Below, one piece after another: positions 45,510 to 57,430 of a DNA stretch of 64,000 nt. How positions within the stretch are numbered: position 1 is the first letter of the stretch; the number at the start of each line of letters is the position of its first letter. The DNA comes from Amblyomma americanum. Its lineage: Eukaryota > Arthropoda > Arachnida > Ixodida > Ixodidae. The notes beneath the pieces were generated by a model. The model made no database searches and was not told the DNA's origin. It worked only from the letters and a program-made list of their open reading frames with translations. The DNA lies in the NCBI RefSeq assembly GCF_052857255.1, contig NC_135498.1:161782124-161846123 (forward strand), read 5' to 3'. The position numbers were made by a program, and so were the translations under genes.

Positions 45510-47661
45510 GTACAATAACGCAGAAATTCTGCACATATACATAAAAGTGTTAGCCAAGAAACCTTCATGCAGTCATGTTTTAAGACGAATAATAAACCTT
45601 AAAATAACTTCGCTAGTAAGAAGCAAGTGGTTTATCAAAATAATTATACAAAGGATAGAAAAGATTATTGGTAACGCCTGCGTCAGCCATCGATACTGAA
45701 GCACCTGAGCTGGGGCAGCGTAAACAAAGGATAGCAGGCAGAATAGAGAAATTAAATGAAAGAGGTTAGCGGAAACAAGACAGGATAGGGGGAGAACTTT
45801 ACTACTGAATTAAGTCTTTTGTGATATTTTGTACCTGCACATATTTGAAACCAAGTCAATGAAACCAATAATCCTACTTAATTCCTTTCTTTGTGGTGTT
45901 GATAAATGACAGAATAATGGGGTAAATATTTAGGTTTGATTGATAAGAAAGGCAGAAAACAAAACCGTCATGCGGCTGGTTGGATTCGAAGCAACGACCT
46001 CTAAATCTGCCGTCCGGTGCTGTAACAACTAAGCTAAGGCGACGGCTTTGGAACTTTTTTCGTGGGTATTTTTGCGCAGTGTAACTGACCTTGAGAGTGT
46101 AACAGTAGCGGCGGACGTAGTACATCCTTTATTACAGTTAGTGTCACGTGAAACACGATCGAAAGATGATATCAAAAACTGTGCGAGAAGATCCTTCTGC
46201 TACCTATGGCATCAAGACCGCAAAAATTGAGGCCCTCGTTAGGTATTAAGCACATAAGGCAAGTGCAAATAGTGCTCCTTATGACATACATAATAGAAGC
46301 TAACGGTCATAAAAAACCAAAGAGCATATCGTCTGTTATTTAGTTTGTCGAGAGCACTTTTGAATGTTCCCTTTTTGAAAGGGGACAATGACAGAAGCCT
46401 TGAAGGGAACATTTACCTGATGAAGAAAGAAATCCGCATGCCAGGTGTAAATGTCGACATCAGACATTAAATGGATAATTCTTTTCACACTTGGAAGGAA
46501 TACGTGAAGAAACAATCAAGCTTCGCAGAGCTACTTGATGTCTACACAGCCCTAGGCACTGAGCGAGTTGTGGGTAAAGAAAGAACGACTGATGCTCTTG
46601 CTGATAGAAGAATTTGTACGGTGGCGAAGCGCAGTTTACATTTTTTTCATTGGGCGTCAGATCATAATTTATCATTTCATGACAAGCTTGAAAAACGGCT
46701 CCATTTTTGTAGACCTGCATGGGGGCGCCACCTTTGCAAGGCCGGCGATAGTACACACAAATAGTGGGAGGATTCATTAATTTTTTTGGTGTTACATTCC
46801 CTCTAATTTCGCAAACCGATAGAATTAAGTGACATTATTTCTTAGCATTCCTCATTTTCCAAATTGGATCTAGGGCGCGCTTAGTAATCTAGCGCTTAAG
46901 TTCCAGGCTCTGTTGTTAATGGAATCTATTTGACTGCACTGCTGTGTAGAAATCTGCGAGCTTCGGAAGCTAATAAATGTAGTACAGCTGGACAGTGAGG
47001 AGTATGACATCGTTAAGAAGGTAGAGGATGGCTTTAGTTCGTGCCGTCTGCTGGGTCATGACCGTGAAGAGATACCTCTGCCAGCCAGGACAGAACAACA
47101 TCCGCATAGATCTGAACTTCCAGGTGCAGTGCAATGAAACCATTTGGAGATATTATCGCAGCACAAACAAAATTACAAAATAAAATCGAAGAGGTTAGTA
47201 GAAGCAATGCGGAAATAGAACACATAGGTTGTTTTCAAGAGTTCAGTGTGAGTGACCCGGAGAAGTGAAACGCCCGAATTGCCTTTCTTTTTGCCAGGAT
47301 GCCCAATAACGTTGTCCGCTTTTATGCAGGAATTTCATGGTCGTACAGCCGATGTTGTCAGGCGCTTGGTGCGGAATAAATGTGTCCTGCTTTTCATGTG
47401 TTTTTTTTTCGCGCTTTAAGTGCTGCAGCCAATTGAACACTGCGCCATTGGACGATCACCTTATAAGGGAAATTGACTCTTTCAACACCGAAACCGGTAC
47501 AGATAATTTGTTTCTCATATATCTGCGTAATGAAAGCAGAAATATTATTCTAATAATAAGTGCATCATTTTGCACCATTGCCTATACGAAGGGTTTTTTT
47601 TTACTTGACACTCACAAGGGCATCTAGACAAAATATTGCTGAAGAGAAAATGGTTGCCATA
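45510..47661 (+). repeat. Unclassified duplicated segment, copy 2 (right part)
   Basis: Continues copy 2 after element B. 45.5-46.5 kb matches copy 1 at 25.24-26.3 kb, and 46.57-47.66 kb matches the reverse complement of 61.18-62.29 kb in copy 3. It includes a minus-strand tRNA-like stretch (45.98-46.04 kb) with A-box-like TAGCTTAGTTG. Relative to copy 3, about 1.5 kb is missing at about 46,580. Confidence 0.7.
46568..46780 (+). other. Conserved open frame in copy 2
   Basis: An open frame reading KERLMLLLIEEFVRWRSAV, RQIIIYHFMTSLKNG and IFVDLHGGATFARPAIV. A very similar frame lies on the minus strand of copy 3 (62061-62267). It may simply reflect recent duplication, not coding constraint. 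No family recognised, and there is no ATG in good context. Confidence 0.3.
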
Positions 47662-47665
47662 ATAT

Positions 47666-47825
47666 TGTTACGTGGTCCAAGGCGGAAACAACGCAAGAAC
47701 GCCCCGAGCACAGGACACAGGCCTAGAGCACAGGGCCGGCACAGAGCACAGAGCACCCAAGTCTGGAACGCGCGCACCTCCGAGACACTTTGTTCACTTC
47801 ATCGTCACCAAAAATAACCGTTGCA
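47666..47825 (-). repeat. 3' LTR of element D
   Basis: 160 bp with TG...CA ends, same length as the 3' LTR of C (61014-61173) and similar throughout. Confidence 0.85.
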
Positions 47826-50163
47826 CGGCCTCCGGGCGAAACAAACACTGTCTCGGAGCTGATTAGGGCGTGGCAAGGGATGGCGAGACGTAGGGCTTCA
47901 GGCGAGAGACGTGGAAAACGTCAGACTGAGGTGAACGGGAGGTGGTCCCTGGGATCACCGGGGCAATCTCATAGGGGACAGCAGGCACCTGGCGGAGCAC
48001 ACGGTATGGGCCAACAAACCGGGACAGACGTTTTTCGCAAAGCTCGACGCGCAGTGATGGGGACCAAAGCAAGACGAGGGCTCCAGGTGAGAAAGTGACC
48101 ATGCGATACCCGCGGTCGTAGTAGTCCTCCTGTGAGATCTACGATGCTTGTAGTCGGGATCGCGCCAGCTGGCGGGCGTGGCCTGCCCGGGCAATCTCGT
48201 CGTGAGCGTATTCTGAGGACTTTGAGGTATATCTCTGAATCAGCGTGTCCAACGGTAACTGGGCTCGCGGCCGTACAAAAGAACGAACGGTGAGTAACCG
48301 GCAGCGTCATGACAGGAAGAGTTGTACGCGAGAGTCACGTATGGAAGGGCGATATCCCAGTCCCGATGGTCCGGGGAAACTTACGTCGCGAGTATATCCC
48401 TGAGGGTGCGGTTGAGGCGCTCTGTCAAGCCGTTGGTTTGGGGATGATAGGCGGTGGTCAACTTATGCTTAGTGGAGCACGAACGAAGAATGTCGTCGAC
48501 ATCTTTAGAGAGAAAGCAACGGCCACGGTCGGTGAGAATTTGCCGGAGTGCACCATGACAGAAGATGAGGTCGTACAGGAGAAAGTCGGCAACGTCAGTA
48601 GCAGTACTGGTGGGGAGGGCCCGGTAATTGCATGCTGAGTGGCATAGTCTGTGGCAACGGCAATCCATTTGTTGCGCCAGAGGTGGGCTCAGAAAACGGA
48701 CGCAAAAAGTTCAAGCCAACACAATAGAAATGTTCATGGAGCACATCAACAGGTTGGAGCATACTCGCTGAGAGAATGGCAGGACGTTGCCGACGCTGGC
48801 ACTGGTCACAGGCACGAACATAGCGGCGTACATACTGGTAGACGCTGAGCCAAAAGAAGCGACGACGCACGCGGATGTAAGTACGTGAGACAACCAGTTC
48901 TCCAGCAGTGGGGAGGTCATGGAGATCGCGGAGATCGCGGAGCACATCGGTGCGCACGTGCTTTGGCCCAACGAGCAGGAGGTCGGGGTCGGTGGGGTTC
49001 AGGCTTCTGCGGTATAGAGTCATGATGCAGCACAAAGCGGCGCAGAGCAGGGTCAGATGGGGAGGAGTTAGGGGGTCAATAAGAGAGCGGAGCTCGAGAT
49101 CCCGGCGCTGCTCATCGCCAACGTGAGCAATAGCAGAGAGAAGACGTCAGTGGCGCAGTCACTTCTAGAATGGTCAGAAGAGTCAGCAGGATATCTGGAG
49201 AGGCAGTCAGCATCGGAGTGTAGCCGACCGGACTGTGTACTCGTAGTCTTGTAGGCGTAAAGCGCAGAGACCTAGCCGGCCAATAGGATCTTTGAGTGAG
49301 GACAGCCAGCAGAGCGCATGGTGGTAGGCGACGACCATAAAAGGGCGGCCGCATAAATAAGAGCGAAATTTTTCAACGACCCACACAGGCCCAAGCACTC
49401 GCTTTCCGTGATTGAGTGATTGCGCTCTGATGTAGAGAGGAGGCGGCTGGTGTAGGCGATGACATGGTCAGACGCAGATTGCCGCTGAAAAAGGACAGCG
49501 CCGATTCCATGACCGCTGGCGTCCCTGCGGACTTCAGTGGGAGCGAAGACGGGCGATGCGGTGAGCTTCCAGATTAGAGCGGCAAAGGCGTTTCCTTGTA
49601 GGGGTCCCCAGGTGATAGTCATATACTTTTTTAGCAGATGACTGAGGGGGCGGGCAATGTCGGCAAAGCCGGGCACGAATCAGCGGAAGTAGAAACACAT
49701 CCCCAGAAGCTCCAAAGGTCGTTGCAGGAACGCGGCACCGGGAAGTCTTTCACGGCTCGGATCTTAGCTGGCTCGGGCTGAACACCCGTGGCATCGACGA
49801 CAAGGCCCAAGATTGTGGTCTGGCGACGCGCGAAACGGAGTTTGGAATAGTTCAGTTGCAGGCCGGTATGACGGAAAAGTGAAAGAATCTTGGAAAGATC
49901 ATCGAGCTCAGAGGAAAAGCTGGGGTAGAAGACAATTACGTCATCGAGATAGCAGAGACAATTAGACCATTTGAATCTGTGCAGAAAGGCACCCATCATA
50001 AGCTCGAAGGTGGCCGGCGCGTTGCATAAGCAAAAACATAATTTCAGCTGATACATCGCATCAAGTGTCACAAACGCCGTCTTCTCACGGTCCTCGTCAT
50101 TTAGTGCTATCTGTCATTAGCCGCAGCGAAGGTCTATGGAGTAGGATTTGGCGCCGTATAGGC

Positions 50164-50736
50164 TGTTACGTTTCGCCTACGACGCGCGGTATAGCCGGCG
50201 CGGATGCAACGGACGCCGGGGCTTCGTTCAAAGTGGCGGTCATTTTGACCCGTTCATCGCTGCCGCAACGCCTCCCGCCAAGCGCGTTCAGGCAGGTTTC
50301 AATGCCACGTGTCGTCGTATGTGCGTGTGTGTGTGTGCATGTTGGTGCCCACGCTTGTCAAAGCGCGGCAGCCGGGGAGAGGAGCTCCCCAACTGGGAGG
50401 CGAGGAGGTCTGACCGGCGCCGGCCCGGCGGACGCGTCACTTCACGTCTCAACATGTCCGTGCGTCGCCGTCTCGTGCGACTCATCCCGAGCCGTTCCTT
50501 CTTGCCCTCGACTCCGAGGGTATAAAAGCAGCTGCCCCGGACGCCAAAGAGAGACTTCGATTTCTTCCGTCGAGTAAAGTGGTCGCCCTGACCGGCTGCT
50601 CTTTTGCGATGCTAGAATAAACAAGTTGTTCTGTTGGCAGTCGACTCATCCTTTGCCAGGACCTTCGGATGTTTCCAGCTGTGCCCCAGGCCGCCAGGCC
50701 AACGCTACCCTTGGGGCTTGCGACCCATTTGCAACA
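50164..50736 (+). mobile_element. Solo LTR inserted in element D
   Basis: 573 bp with TG...CA ends (TGTTACGTTT ... TTGCAACA). It splits the D coding sequence between GCCGTATAGGC and AATCAAGGGTGTC, which are contiguous in C. Flanks AGGC (50160-50163) and ACGC (50737-50740) look like a 4-bp duplication with one change. Promoter-like TATAAAAG is at 50521-50528 and AATAAA at 50616-50621. No internal region remains, so recombination between LTRs probably removed it. It is unrelated to the LTRs of A-D. Confidence 0.85.
50521..50528 (+). promoter_or_regulatory. TATA box of the solo LTR
   Basis: TATAAAAG in a GC-rich context, 93-100 bases upstream of the AATAAA; transcription would start near 50,550. 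Confidence 0.6.
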
Positions 50737-51019
50737 ACGCAATCAAGGGTGTCGTCGATGCACCGTAGTGGGTACACTTCCTTTTTGGTTATCTTCTTCA
50801 GGTGGCGATAATCAACACAAAAACGCCATGAGCCATTCTTTTTCTTCACAATGACTAGTGACGAGGCCCAGGGGCTGTAGGAGGGTTCGATAATGCTCTT
50901 ATCAAGCATCTGCGCAACATAGGCGTTAATGACCTGACGCTCAGCGTGAATTTCGTGAACAATTTCAATTTCTTCACCACCACCAGTGATGTTTTTGTAG
51001 CGACAGCTATATTACTGTA

Positions 51020-51370
51020 GCAGCTTCGCCTCTTCAGCATGGTCGCACTTTCGCCGTGATTGCACCTCGGCCGTGGTCGCACCTCGGCCATGGTCGCATC
51101 GCTTGGTGAGCCATTTGGCATGACATCACTCCGCCGTTGCGATCGTCGTGGAGCAGATGCCGCTCGCCTCGCCAGTTGTTCTCATGCGTAGTAGAGGGAG
51201 AGGGTCTACATTATGGCAGCCACTTCACCTCTTCGGAGTGGTCGCACTTTCACCGTGGGGGGACCTCGTCCGTGGTCGCACCGCTCGGCGCGCCATCTAG
51301 CATGACGTCACTCTGCCGTTGCGCTAGTCGTGGAGCAGACGTCGCTCGCCTCGCCAGTTGTGCGCATGTC
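51020..51370. repeat. Two-copy tandem repeat (~196-bp period)
   Basis: 51020-51189 and 51216-51370 are similar copies: CAGCTTCGCCTCTTCAG against CAGCCACTTCACCTCTTCGG, ATGGTCGCACTTTCGCCGTG against GTGGTCGCACTTTCACCGTG, and CATGACATCACTCCGCCGTTGC against CATGACGTCACTCTGCCGTTGC. Inside the first copy, CCTCGGCCGTGGTCGCA is itself duplicated. GC-rich, directly left of the mariner remnant; possibly part of that transposon's flank. Confidence 0.7.
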
Positions 51371-51394
51371 TATTAGAGACACAGCGGCTGACGC

Positions 51395-52085
51395 AGTGTG
51401 GGAAAGCGCACAGCAAGACCGCACCAATACAGTCGGCATGCTGTCAGATGTTCTGGACATAAGTAAGCCAACATGCCACCAAAGTTTGCGTAATAACTCG
51501 GGGAAACGAAAGCTGAATGCTAGACTTGTGCTGCGCGCAGAGCTCCGAATGGCCGTCCCCAAGTTCTCCGACGTCGAGAAAGGTGCGGCGACAGCAGGCC
51601 ACAACAAAGACGATGCTGATAGTTTTCTTCGACGCCGGAGGTGTCATACACCATGAGTTCGTCCCGCAAGGGCAGACGGTAAATCAAGAGTTTTATATCC
51701 GCGTGTTCCAACAAATTTCTGGTGCAATGCGATGTAATAGCCCTGACTTATGGGTATCTGGACAGTGTAGCCTTCTCCACGATAATGCAAGGCCGCACAC
51801 TGCTCGCAGCTTGAGAAAATTTCTCGCCAAGCACAGCATTGCTGTACTTCCCCATCCACCATACTCCCTGACTTCTCCCCATTCGATTTTTTAGTTTCCT
51901 TAATGGTCGCTGGTTACAGAGAGCCCTAAATGGTCGCTGGATGGGGAGCGTGGAGGCCATTTCAGACGCCACGGCAAAGGAGCTGATAGCCCTGCCAATG
52001 AAGCGTTTTCTAACTGTTTCCAAGACCTCAAGAAGCGTTGCAAGCTGTGTATAGACTTCAAGGGAGACTATTTAGAAGGGGTGCT
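51395..52085 (+). pseudogene. Mariner-family transposase remnant
   Basis: Plus-strand pieces: part of the DNA-binding region (SAQQDRTNTV, LDISKPTCHQSLRNNSGKRK). After a deletion of roughly 70-80 codons that removes the first catalytic Asp region, the frame continues with RRQQATTKTMLIVFFDAGG, HHEFVPQGQTVNQEFYIRV, the second Asp motif LLHDNARPHTA (51.78 kb) and AVLPHPPYS. A one-base deletion near 51,868 disrupts the third Asp motif; the later frame carries DATAKELIALP. Inverted terminal repeats were not found. A cut-and-paste transposase relic, not functional. Confidence 0.8.
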
Positions 52086-54555
52086 GCACAAACGGTTTCA
52101 ATGTTAAGCACATTTTTAATAGATTCAGTCTCGGAACTTTACTGACAAATGTTTTGTAATGATAGAGATCTTTGAAGGTATTGTGTCTCATGTTATTCGC
52201 AGTTTTTCATTGATCTTTTAAATTATTCTGTGCGGTTAATTGCTTACCTAGACAAGGCTACGACATTTTTATACGGGTACAATGGCAGGAAATACAGACC
52301 GCAAGTTGTAACGCAGTCTTTTTTTGGTCTCCCAAAGGAAGCTGGAAATTTACAGCAGTCCAGAAGTCGTGCCTTCTAAGGCTTTTGCCCCTCATTTTTC
52401 ATCTCAAATGCCTGAGGGCAACCAGCACTCGAAAGGTTATCAGCAATATCGAGAAACAAGTCATATGTTGTTAAAGAGGTGCGAGTCTCAACGCTTGCAT
52501 ATCTCTAGCAAAATATCGACGAGATTATGCAGCATTTTGTGACAACATATTCCAACACGAGCATAAACCCAAAAAGCATTTCATGGTTCCTATCCCAGAA
52601 CGATCAGCCCATGAACAGGAAAGATGGATTTGCATGAATAGTTTTGAAAAGCGCATGTATTTTGTCATGATTTAGCCGAATATTTATAGCCACAGCGTGG
52701 AGGATAATCGCATTTTAGAAATTCTAAAGGCTTATATGGCTATTCCTAACGACCGGCTACAAATTTCCAGTTGCAACTAGGCGCTTAACTCTAGTTAAAA
52801 AGCTGATTATTGAAAATCAGTTAACCATAATTACATAATACGATTGACCGGTTTTATAGTTGCAGTTAAAGACACAGCCGCAACTCAAGTTTGAAGGAAT
52901 GCAGGTGAGCACTCACTGCAAATTAAAGAACCGCCGCGGTGTACATTCTTCTTGGCTCCAGAATAATACCAATATGTGGTTGCTTTCGTCGATGCGCAAT
53001 ACCGACTGCCGTACCGCCTGCGCAACTGCCTAAACAATATCATTTCGCCACTAATTCCTTTGGCGGAGGGGTAAAGTGAGCTCTCAACTTTGTCATGCTA
53101 TGCAGGATTGAAAAAATTGTTTAATTCTGTTTTTTTGTGCACAGGCTCGAACCGACCCTTTCGTTTTTGCATGTGTGTCGAGGGGAGTAGAATGAGACCT
53201 GCACGAGAATCGAATCTCTTTTACTCTCATCGCAGGACAAGCAGTTCTTAGGGTGTGTTTTTAGACCTGGTTATGTGCTCGGCAGCGCTCTTTTTAAATA
53301 TAACTATACATACGTTTAAACGGGGCACGCAGAGACGAAGATCCCGGCTACGAAACCGAAATAACTAGGTGAACAAGAATGGGCGCTCTGCATCTGGGCG
53401 GCACTCTCAGGTGAAGAATCGCAGTTTTCCCCTATTCCTGAAACGGAATGTAAATAAGCTGTGTTTTACCGGTGGTTGCCTACGCGACCCGAACTACGTC
53501 GCACACGAGAACGGTTGAATCGAAAATGAGAACACCATAGTCAGATATGGAAAGTGAAATAATAGGCATAAAGACAAGATAGCAGGCTGTATTGAAGTCG
53601 CCCCAAGAAATAAACAAAAGTATATTTTCCGAAAAGAGTAGCCTCCGCTTGTAAGTTTCCTTTTTCATGCCGTCCTGAAGTTCGATTCTTGAATTCGACC
53701 GGTAAGTACTATAAAAAATGTTTCGTCAAGCACTGCGGCTGCGCTTTGCATGGAAACGCTGAACCAATGGGCTTTTATCTCCGTTACAATTTGCTTCCTA
53801 ACTTCACATCCTTGCGGAGCAATGTCGTTCCGACTGCTTTCCTTATTTCGACCCTGCTTCTTCTTTTGCACTCCGCAAACCATTGTGCAAATCAAATCTT
53901 TCCTTCTTCTTTAACTTCATGAATTTTGAATTCCTTGTACGTAGTTTTCCTACTCCTATATATAGATCATTGGACACTGCACCGTGAAGACCTAATGGCG
54001 AAATTGACGGCAAAATCAAGGTTAAAATAAATAATGCAATGAACTTATTATGAAACATAGTACGAGCGCAAGAAACAAGGAAGAAGGGAGAAGAAAGACA
54101 ACACGAACGCCGGACATCAACTGAAATTATTGCACAGTTGCGGGACTTTTATATGCAGAGAAACACCACTCCCTTCGTCCTTGTTTCTTGCGTTGGTACC
54201 ATGTCCCATAAAAATGCAAACCAACTAGCCCAGCTATCTACCCTTAGTGCAATGAACTGGAGCAGGTCAGCCGTAAAGTAATGATTTTTGAACCTCCCAT
54301 CCGCAACATAGTCTACTGTGCTGGCTTTTGATAATATTTAGAGGAAAAATACACATTACAAAACAAATTTCAGCATATACAACATCGAAATTTTCTGACA
54401 GAAGTAACAAACGTATTTCACATATGCGCAAAAAAATTCCATGTAAATAAATCAAAAGTAAGAATTTTTTTCAAAGCAGCCTCCCCCTTTTAACAGGCTA
54501 TAAAACGGAACAGAAGGTACGGTAGCCGCATCCTAGTCCACATCAACAACAAATC
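52086..54555. other. No recognisable feature
   Basis: About 2.5 kb AT-rich. Short frames without motifs. Around 54.06-54.20 kb there are GCAAGAAACAAGGA-type stretches on both strands that may be repeat edges. Confidence 0.4.
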
Positions 54556-55025
54556 GGCATGGGCATGGTTTGTAATACGAAGGCAAGACGACTGATCGTC
54601 CTGAAGGGCATCTGACTATATTCCAAGAGAAGGAAAGCGTAGCGGGATGCTTCAAGAACTCAGGTGGCGGATGAGATTAGGAAGTATGTGGCAATTGTGG
54701 CCGCAGGTGGAAAATGACATTATTAATTTCGAGATATCGCCGAGGATGCTTTAGCTTAGGTTTATGGGATTCAGTATCTCAAAGCTACTCAGGCTATCAC
54801 GGACGCCGTAGTGGACTGTTGCGGTTGACTTCCGCCACATAGACTCCATTTACTTGTACTGACATCGCACAGTGCATGAGCCTCTACCATTTCATCTCTA
54901 TCTAAATGCGATCTCTACACGGCAGCCTTGGAAATCTTGTGTTTCGGGTAAACAGACGAACACCATAGCCACTGAGCTCTCACACCGGTCAAATGGGAGA
55001 GGCCTTTGTCCAGCAGTGGGTTTTG
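54556..55025 (+). mobile_element. RTE LINE 3' fragment
   Basis: 54,556-54,710 matches the RTE C-terminal region in plus orientation (GGCATGG, CGAAGGCAAGACGA, CCAAGAGAAGGAAAGCGTAGC, GGCGGATGAGATTAG). About 250 unrelated bases follow, then ATGGGAGAGGCCTTTGTCC at 54,992. It is interrupted or rearranged. Confidence 0.6.
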
Positions 55026-55039
55026 TTAGTGGATTATTG

Positions 55040-55525
55040 GTAATGAATGGCAGTTTGCCAATATCTCTCAAGAGAAAAGTATGCAATAGCTTTATTTCAC
55101 CTGCTGTCACCTACGCGGCACAAATGTGGAGGCTAACGAAAAGAGTTTAGCTTAAATTAAAGAACGCATCGAGCTATAAAACCAAAAATGATAGGCGTAA
55201 CACTAAGAGACCGGAATCGTGTAGAGTGGGTGAGGGAAGTAACTCGGGTTAAAGGCATTGTAGTCGAAATGAAGATGAAGGAATGGGCTTGGGCAGGGCA
55301 AAATGTGAATTCAAGATAACCGCTGGGCCTTAAGGGTAATGGAGTGGATTCAAAGAGAAGGCAAGCGTAGCAGAGGGTGGCAGAAGGTTAGGTGGGCGGA
55401 TGATATTAAGATGTTTGGGGGGATACACTGGTCGCTGTTGGCAAAAGAGCAGGTTAATTGTAGAGACATGGCAGAGGCCTTTGCCCTGCAATGGGCGTAG
55501 TCAGGCTGATGGTGAAAATGTTATT
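55040..55525 (+). mobile_element. RTE LINE 3' fragment
   Basis: Plus-strand 3' end of an RTE element (GGCAGTTTGCCAATATCTCT, TGGAGGCTAACGAAAAGAGT, TTGCCCTGCAATGGGCGTAG, then CAGGCTGATGG at about 55.50 kb). 5' truncated, with frameshifts. Confidence 0.75.
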
Positions 55526-56419
55526 GAATAATCCCGGCAGTTTCAATTTCAGTCATGCCGCATTCAATGCATTACACGTATCTACCCTAACGTTTGACGT
55601 CTTTGTCATGGTGCTGTACTTACATCAAAATCCCGTTCTTCTCGAGCATTCTGAAAAGCCAGCACCAGTAGCCATAAAAACTTTGAATAAAGTACAGCAA
55701 CTGGAACTGTAAAACGTATTAGCAAAAGTTTAAATATTATTCGTGAATATGACCTCGCTCTGCCAACCACCTAAATGTCCAGGTTAACCGAGTTTGCACA
55801 GCAACATTCGTGGACAGGCGTCTGCCCCGGGATTCGAGCTCCGGAGCATCACTCATTTTTTTCAGCGGCAGGTTCGTGACGACAAGGGCGGACGGGAAGT
55901 GCAAGAATGCTCGAAATGGCCGTGTGAAAGACATCGATTTCTTCACGTGTGGTCAGCGAGAAATCTTGGATTGTTTTTCATGATGATCTGCTGGCATGCG
56001 ACGTGCTGGACCGCACTCTTTTGAAGGCGTTTAGAAGGCGTAATAAGGCATGAAGAAATGCCTGCGTTTGGAGTTCACAAATTTCATTTTCGTAGAAAAT
56101 ATTATAATAAATTGATTCACTGAAGTGCAGAGCAGGCAACTTTCCTGTCGAAGGGGAGGTTTAAAAATATACTGTTGAAGACAGTACTCATTAACAATGC
56201 GACATTCGCAGGCAGAAGATGGCAGCCGGCAACCTGAAGTGTCTAGCGTATAGGCTGGCAAAATTTTCTGCCATGTACAAGTGGGCTAAGTGCTCCATTC
56301 GTTACTCTGCAAAAAACTTTTCGCGGTTACTGAGGTCAGTAAATATTACGTGTTCCATGAGAGCAGAATTTATTAGCAGGGGTCTGCAATCCTGTACTAA
56401 GTCATTTGTTAAAAATGCT
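55526..56419. other. No recognisable feature
   Basis: Spacer left of element C; no supported gene. Confidence 0.4.
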
Positions 56420-56423
56420 ATAT

Positions 56424-56574
56424 TGCAACGGATACTCTTGGTGACGACGAAGTGAACGAAGTGTCTCGATGTGCTCGTGTTCTGGGCTTGGGTGCTATTG
56501 AGGGCCCTGTGCTCACGGCCTGTGTGCTGTGCTCGGGGCGTTCTTGCGTCGTTGCCGCCTTGGACCACGTAACA
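56424..56574 (+). repeat. 5' LTR of element C
   Basis: 151 bp, TGCAACGG ... CCACGTAACA. It differs from the 160-bp 3' LTR by several substitutions and small indels, so the insertion is old. Confidence 0.85.
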
Positions 56575-56650
56575 TTTTTGGTAGAGGTGCGGCTTTTACG
56601 CTGAGCATACCACGCAGCTTCGTAGTGGTCGTCAGGCCGGGTCCACCACA

Positions 56651-57430
56651 ATGGCTCTACCCTGTGATTCAATGTTCCCCACTACCACTCCCTTCGTTAT
56701 CATAGCTCCTCCTCGCGACCCCTGCATCTTTTCTGGCACTGATGGCACGGTTGGGGAAGACTGGCTTAGCCTGTACAAACACGTCAGCTATTATAACAGG
56801 AGGGACCCTACGTATATGCTCACCAATGCTACGTATATGCTCACCAACGAGGCCCACGAGGAAGACCTAACAAGCAGGGACACCTTCAAGAAGAAGTTGA
56901 GGACCCTATTCGTTAGTCCTGATGACCGGAAGCTCGCCGCCGTAAAACAGCTTGTGTCTCGAGCCCAATCTTTCACAGAAAGCCACGTGGCCTACATTCA
57001 GGACAACTTGGCTCTTTGCCACACTGTCCATGCTGCCATGAGTGAGACACACAAGGTGGCCCACGGTCTCAAACGCATTGCAGATGGTGCTTTCAACTTG
57101 CTTGTTTGTAAAGACTGTGCCACCTTTGACTCCATCATTAAAGAGTGCCGTCGATTTCAGCAAGTGAAAGGCCGCCGCATTTCGCAATCGTTTTCGCACC
57201 TTCCTAACACCGCCGCTACATCTTCCTGTGAAGACCTGCCATCTCCATCCCAGGCGCCCTCGAACGCCCCTGCCGTCAACGCCCCTGTCGTCACCTATTC
57301 GGTCACCCGGACCGTCCGACGTGAACTGGATGCCCTCGCACCTCTCTTAACCCACCACACGCTCCTGATACGACCCTGCCCGTCGTGCCCATTATTCAGG
57401 CTGTCGTATGGCAGGAACTGGCAAACGTAG
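56651..57430 (+). pseudogene. gag: Gag-like ORF of element C
   Basis: 259-codon open frame. Gag-type features: DWLSLYKHVSYYN at about residues 37-49, KKKLRTLF, a central VSRAQSFTESHVAYIQDNLA segment and FDSIIKECRRFQQVKGRR. An immediate duplication YMLTN-AT-YMLTN (about residues 55-66) occurs where I would expect the usual capsid WF/Y-containing segment. The frame ends before the zinc knuckle. A degenerate knuckle (RVGHISRHC without its first two Cys) appears in another frame near 57.6 kb. Probably non-functional. Confidence 0.7.

Larger units (their letters stand above)
47666..50949 (-). mobile_element. Ty3/gypsy element D (5'-truncated, decayed)
   Basis: Minus-strand element homologous to the right part of element C. 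It keeps a 160-bp 3' LTR (47666-47825), followed on its outer side by ATAT (47662-47665), and pol from the RT N-terminal region to the C-terminus. Homology to C stops abruptly at about 50,949, where C would continue upstream. A solo LTR interrupts it at 50164-50736. Confidence 0.85.
47866..50949 (-). pseudogene. pol: Pol pseudogene of element D
   Basis: Pieces on the minus strand: RT N-part (SIIEPSYSPWASSLVIVKKK, FCVDYRHLKK, 50.9-50.75 kb) and, after the solo LTR, a TAA also present in C. Then RT palm CYLDDVIVF (about 49.94 kb), connection region (TTILGLVVDATG), RNase H (RRDASGHGIGAVL, about 49.52 kb), and integrase zinc finger (RACDQCQRRQRP, about 48.79 kb). The core (LTDRGRCFLS, TNGLTERLN, 48.55-48.42 kb) and GPY-type end (FVGPYRVLRQ, about 48.0 kb) follow. 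Many stops and frameshifts. It retains the RT-RNase H connection that C has lost. Confidence 0.85.

Noticed and set aside
54060..54200. GCAAGAAACAAGGA-type motif on opposite strands as an inverted-repeat transposon
   Set aside because: Matches are short, no transposase or target duplication; left unannotated.
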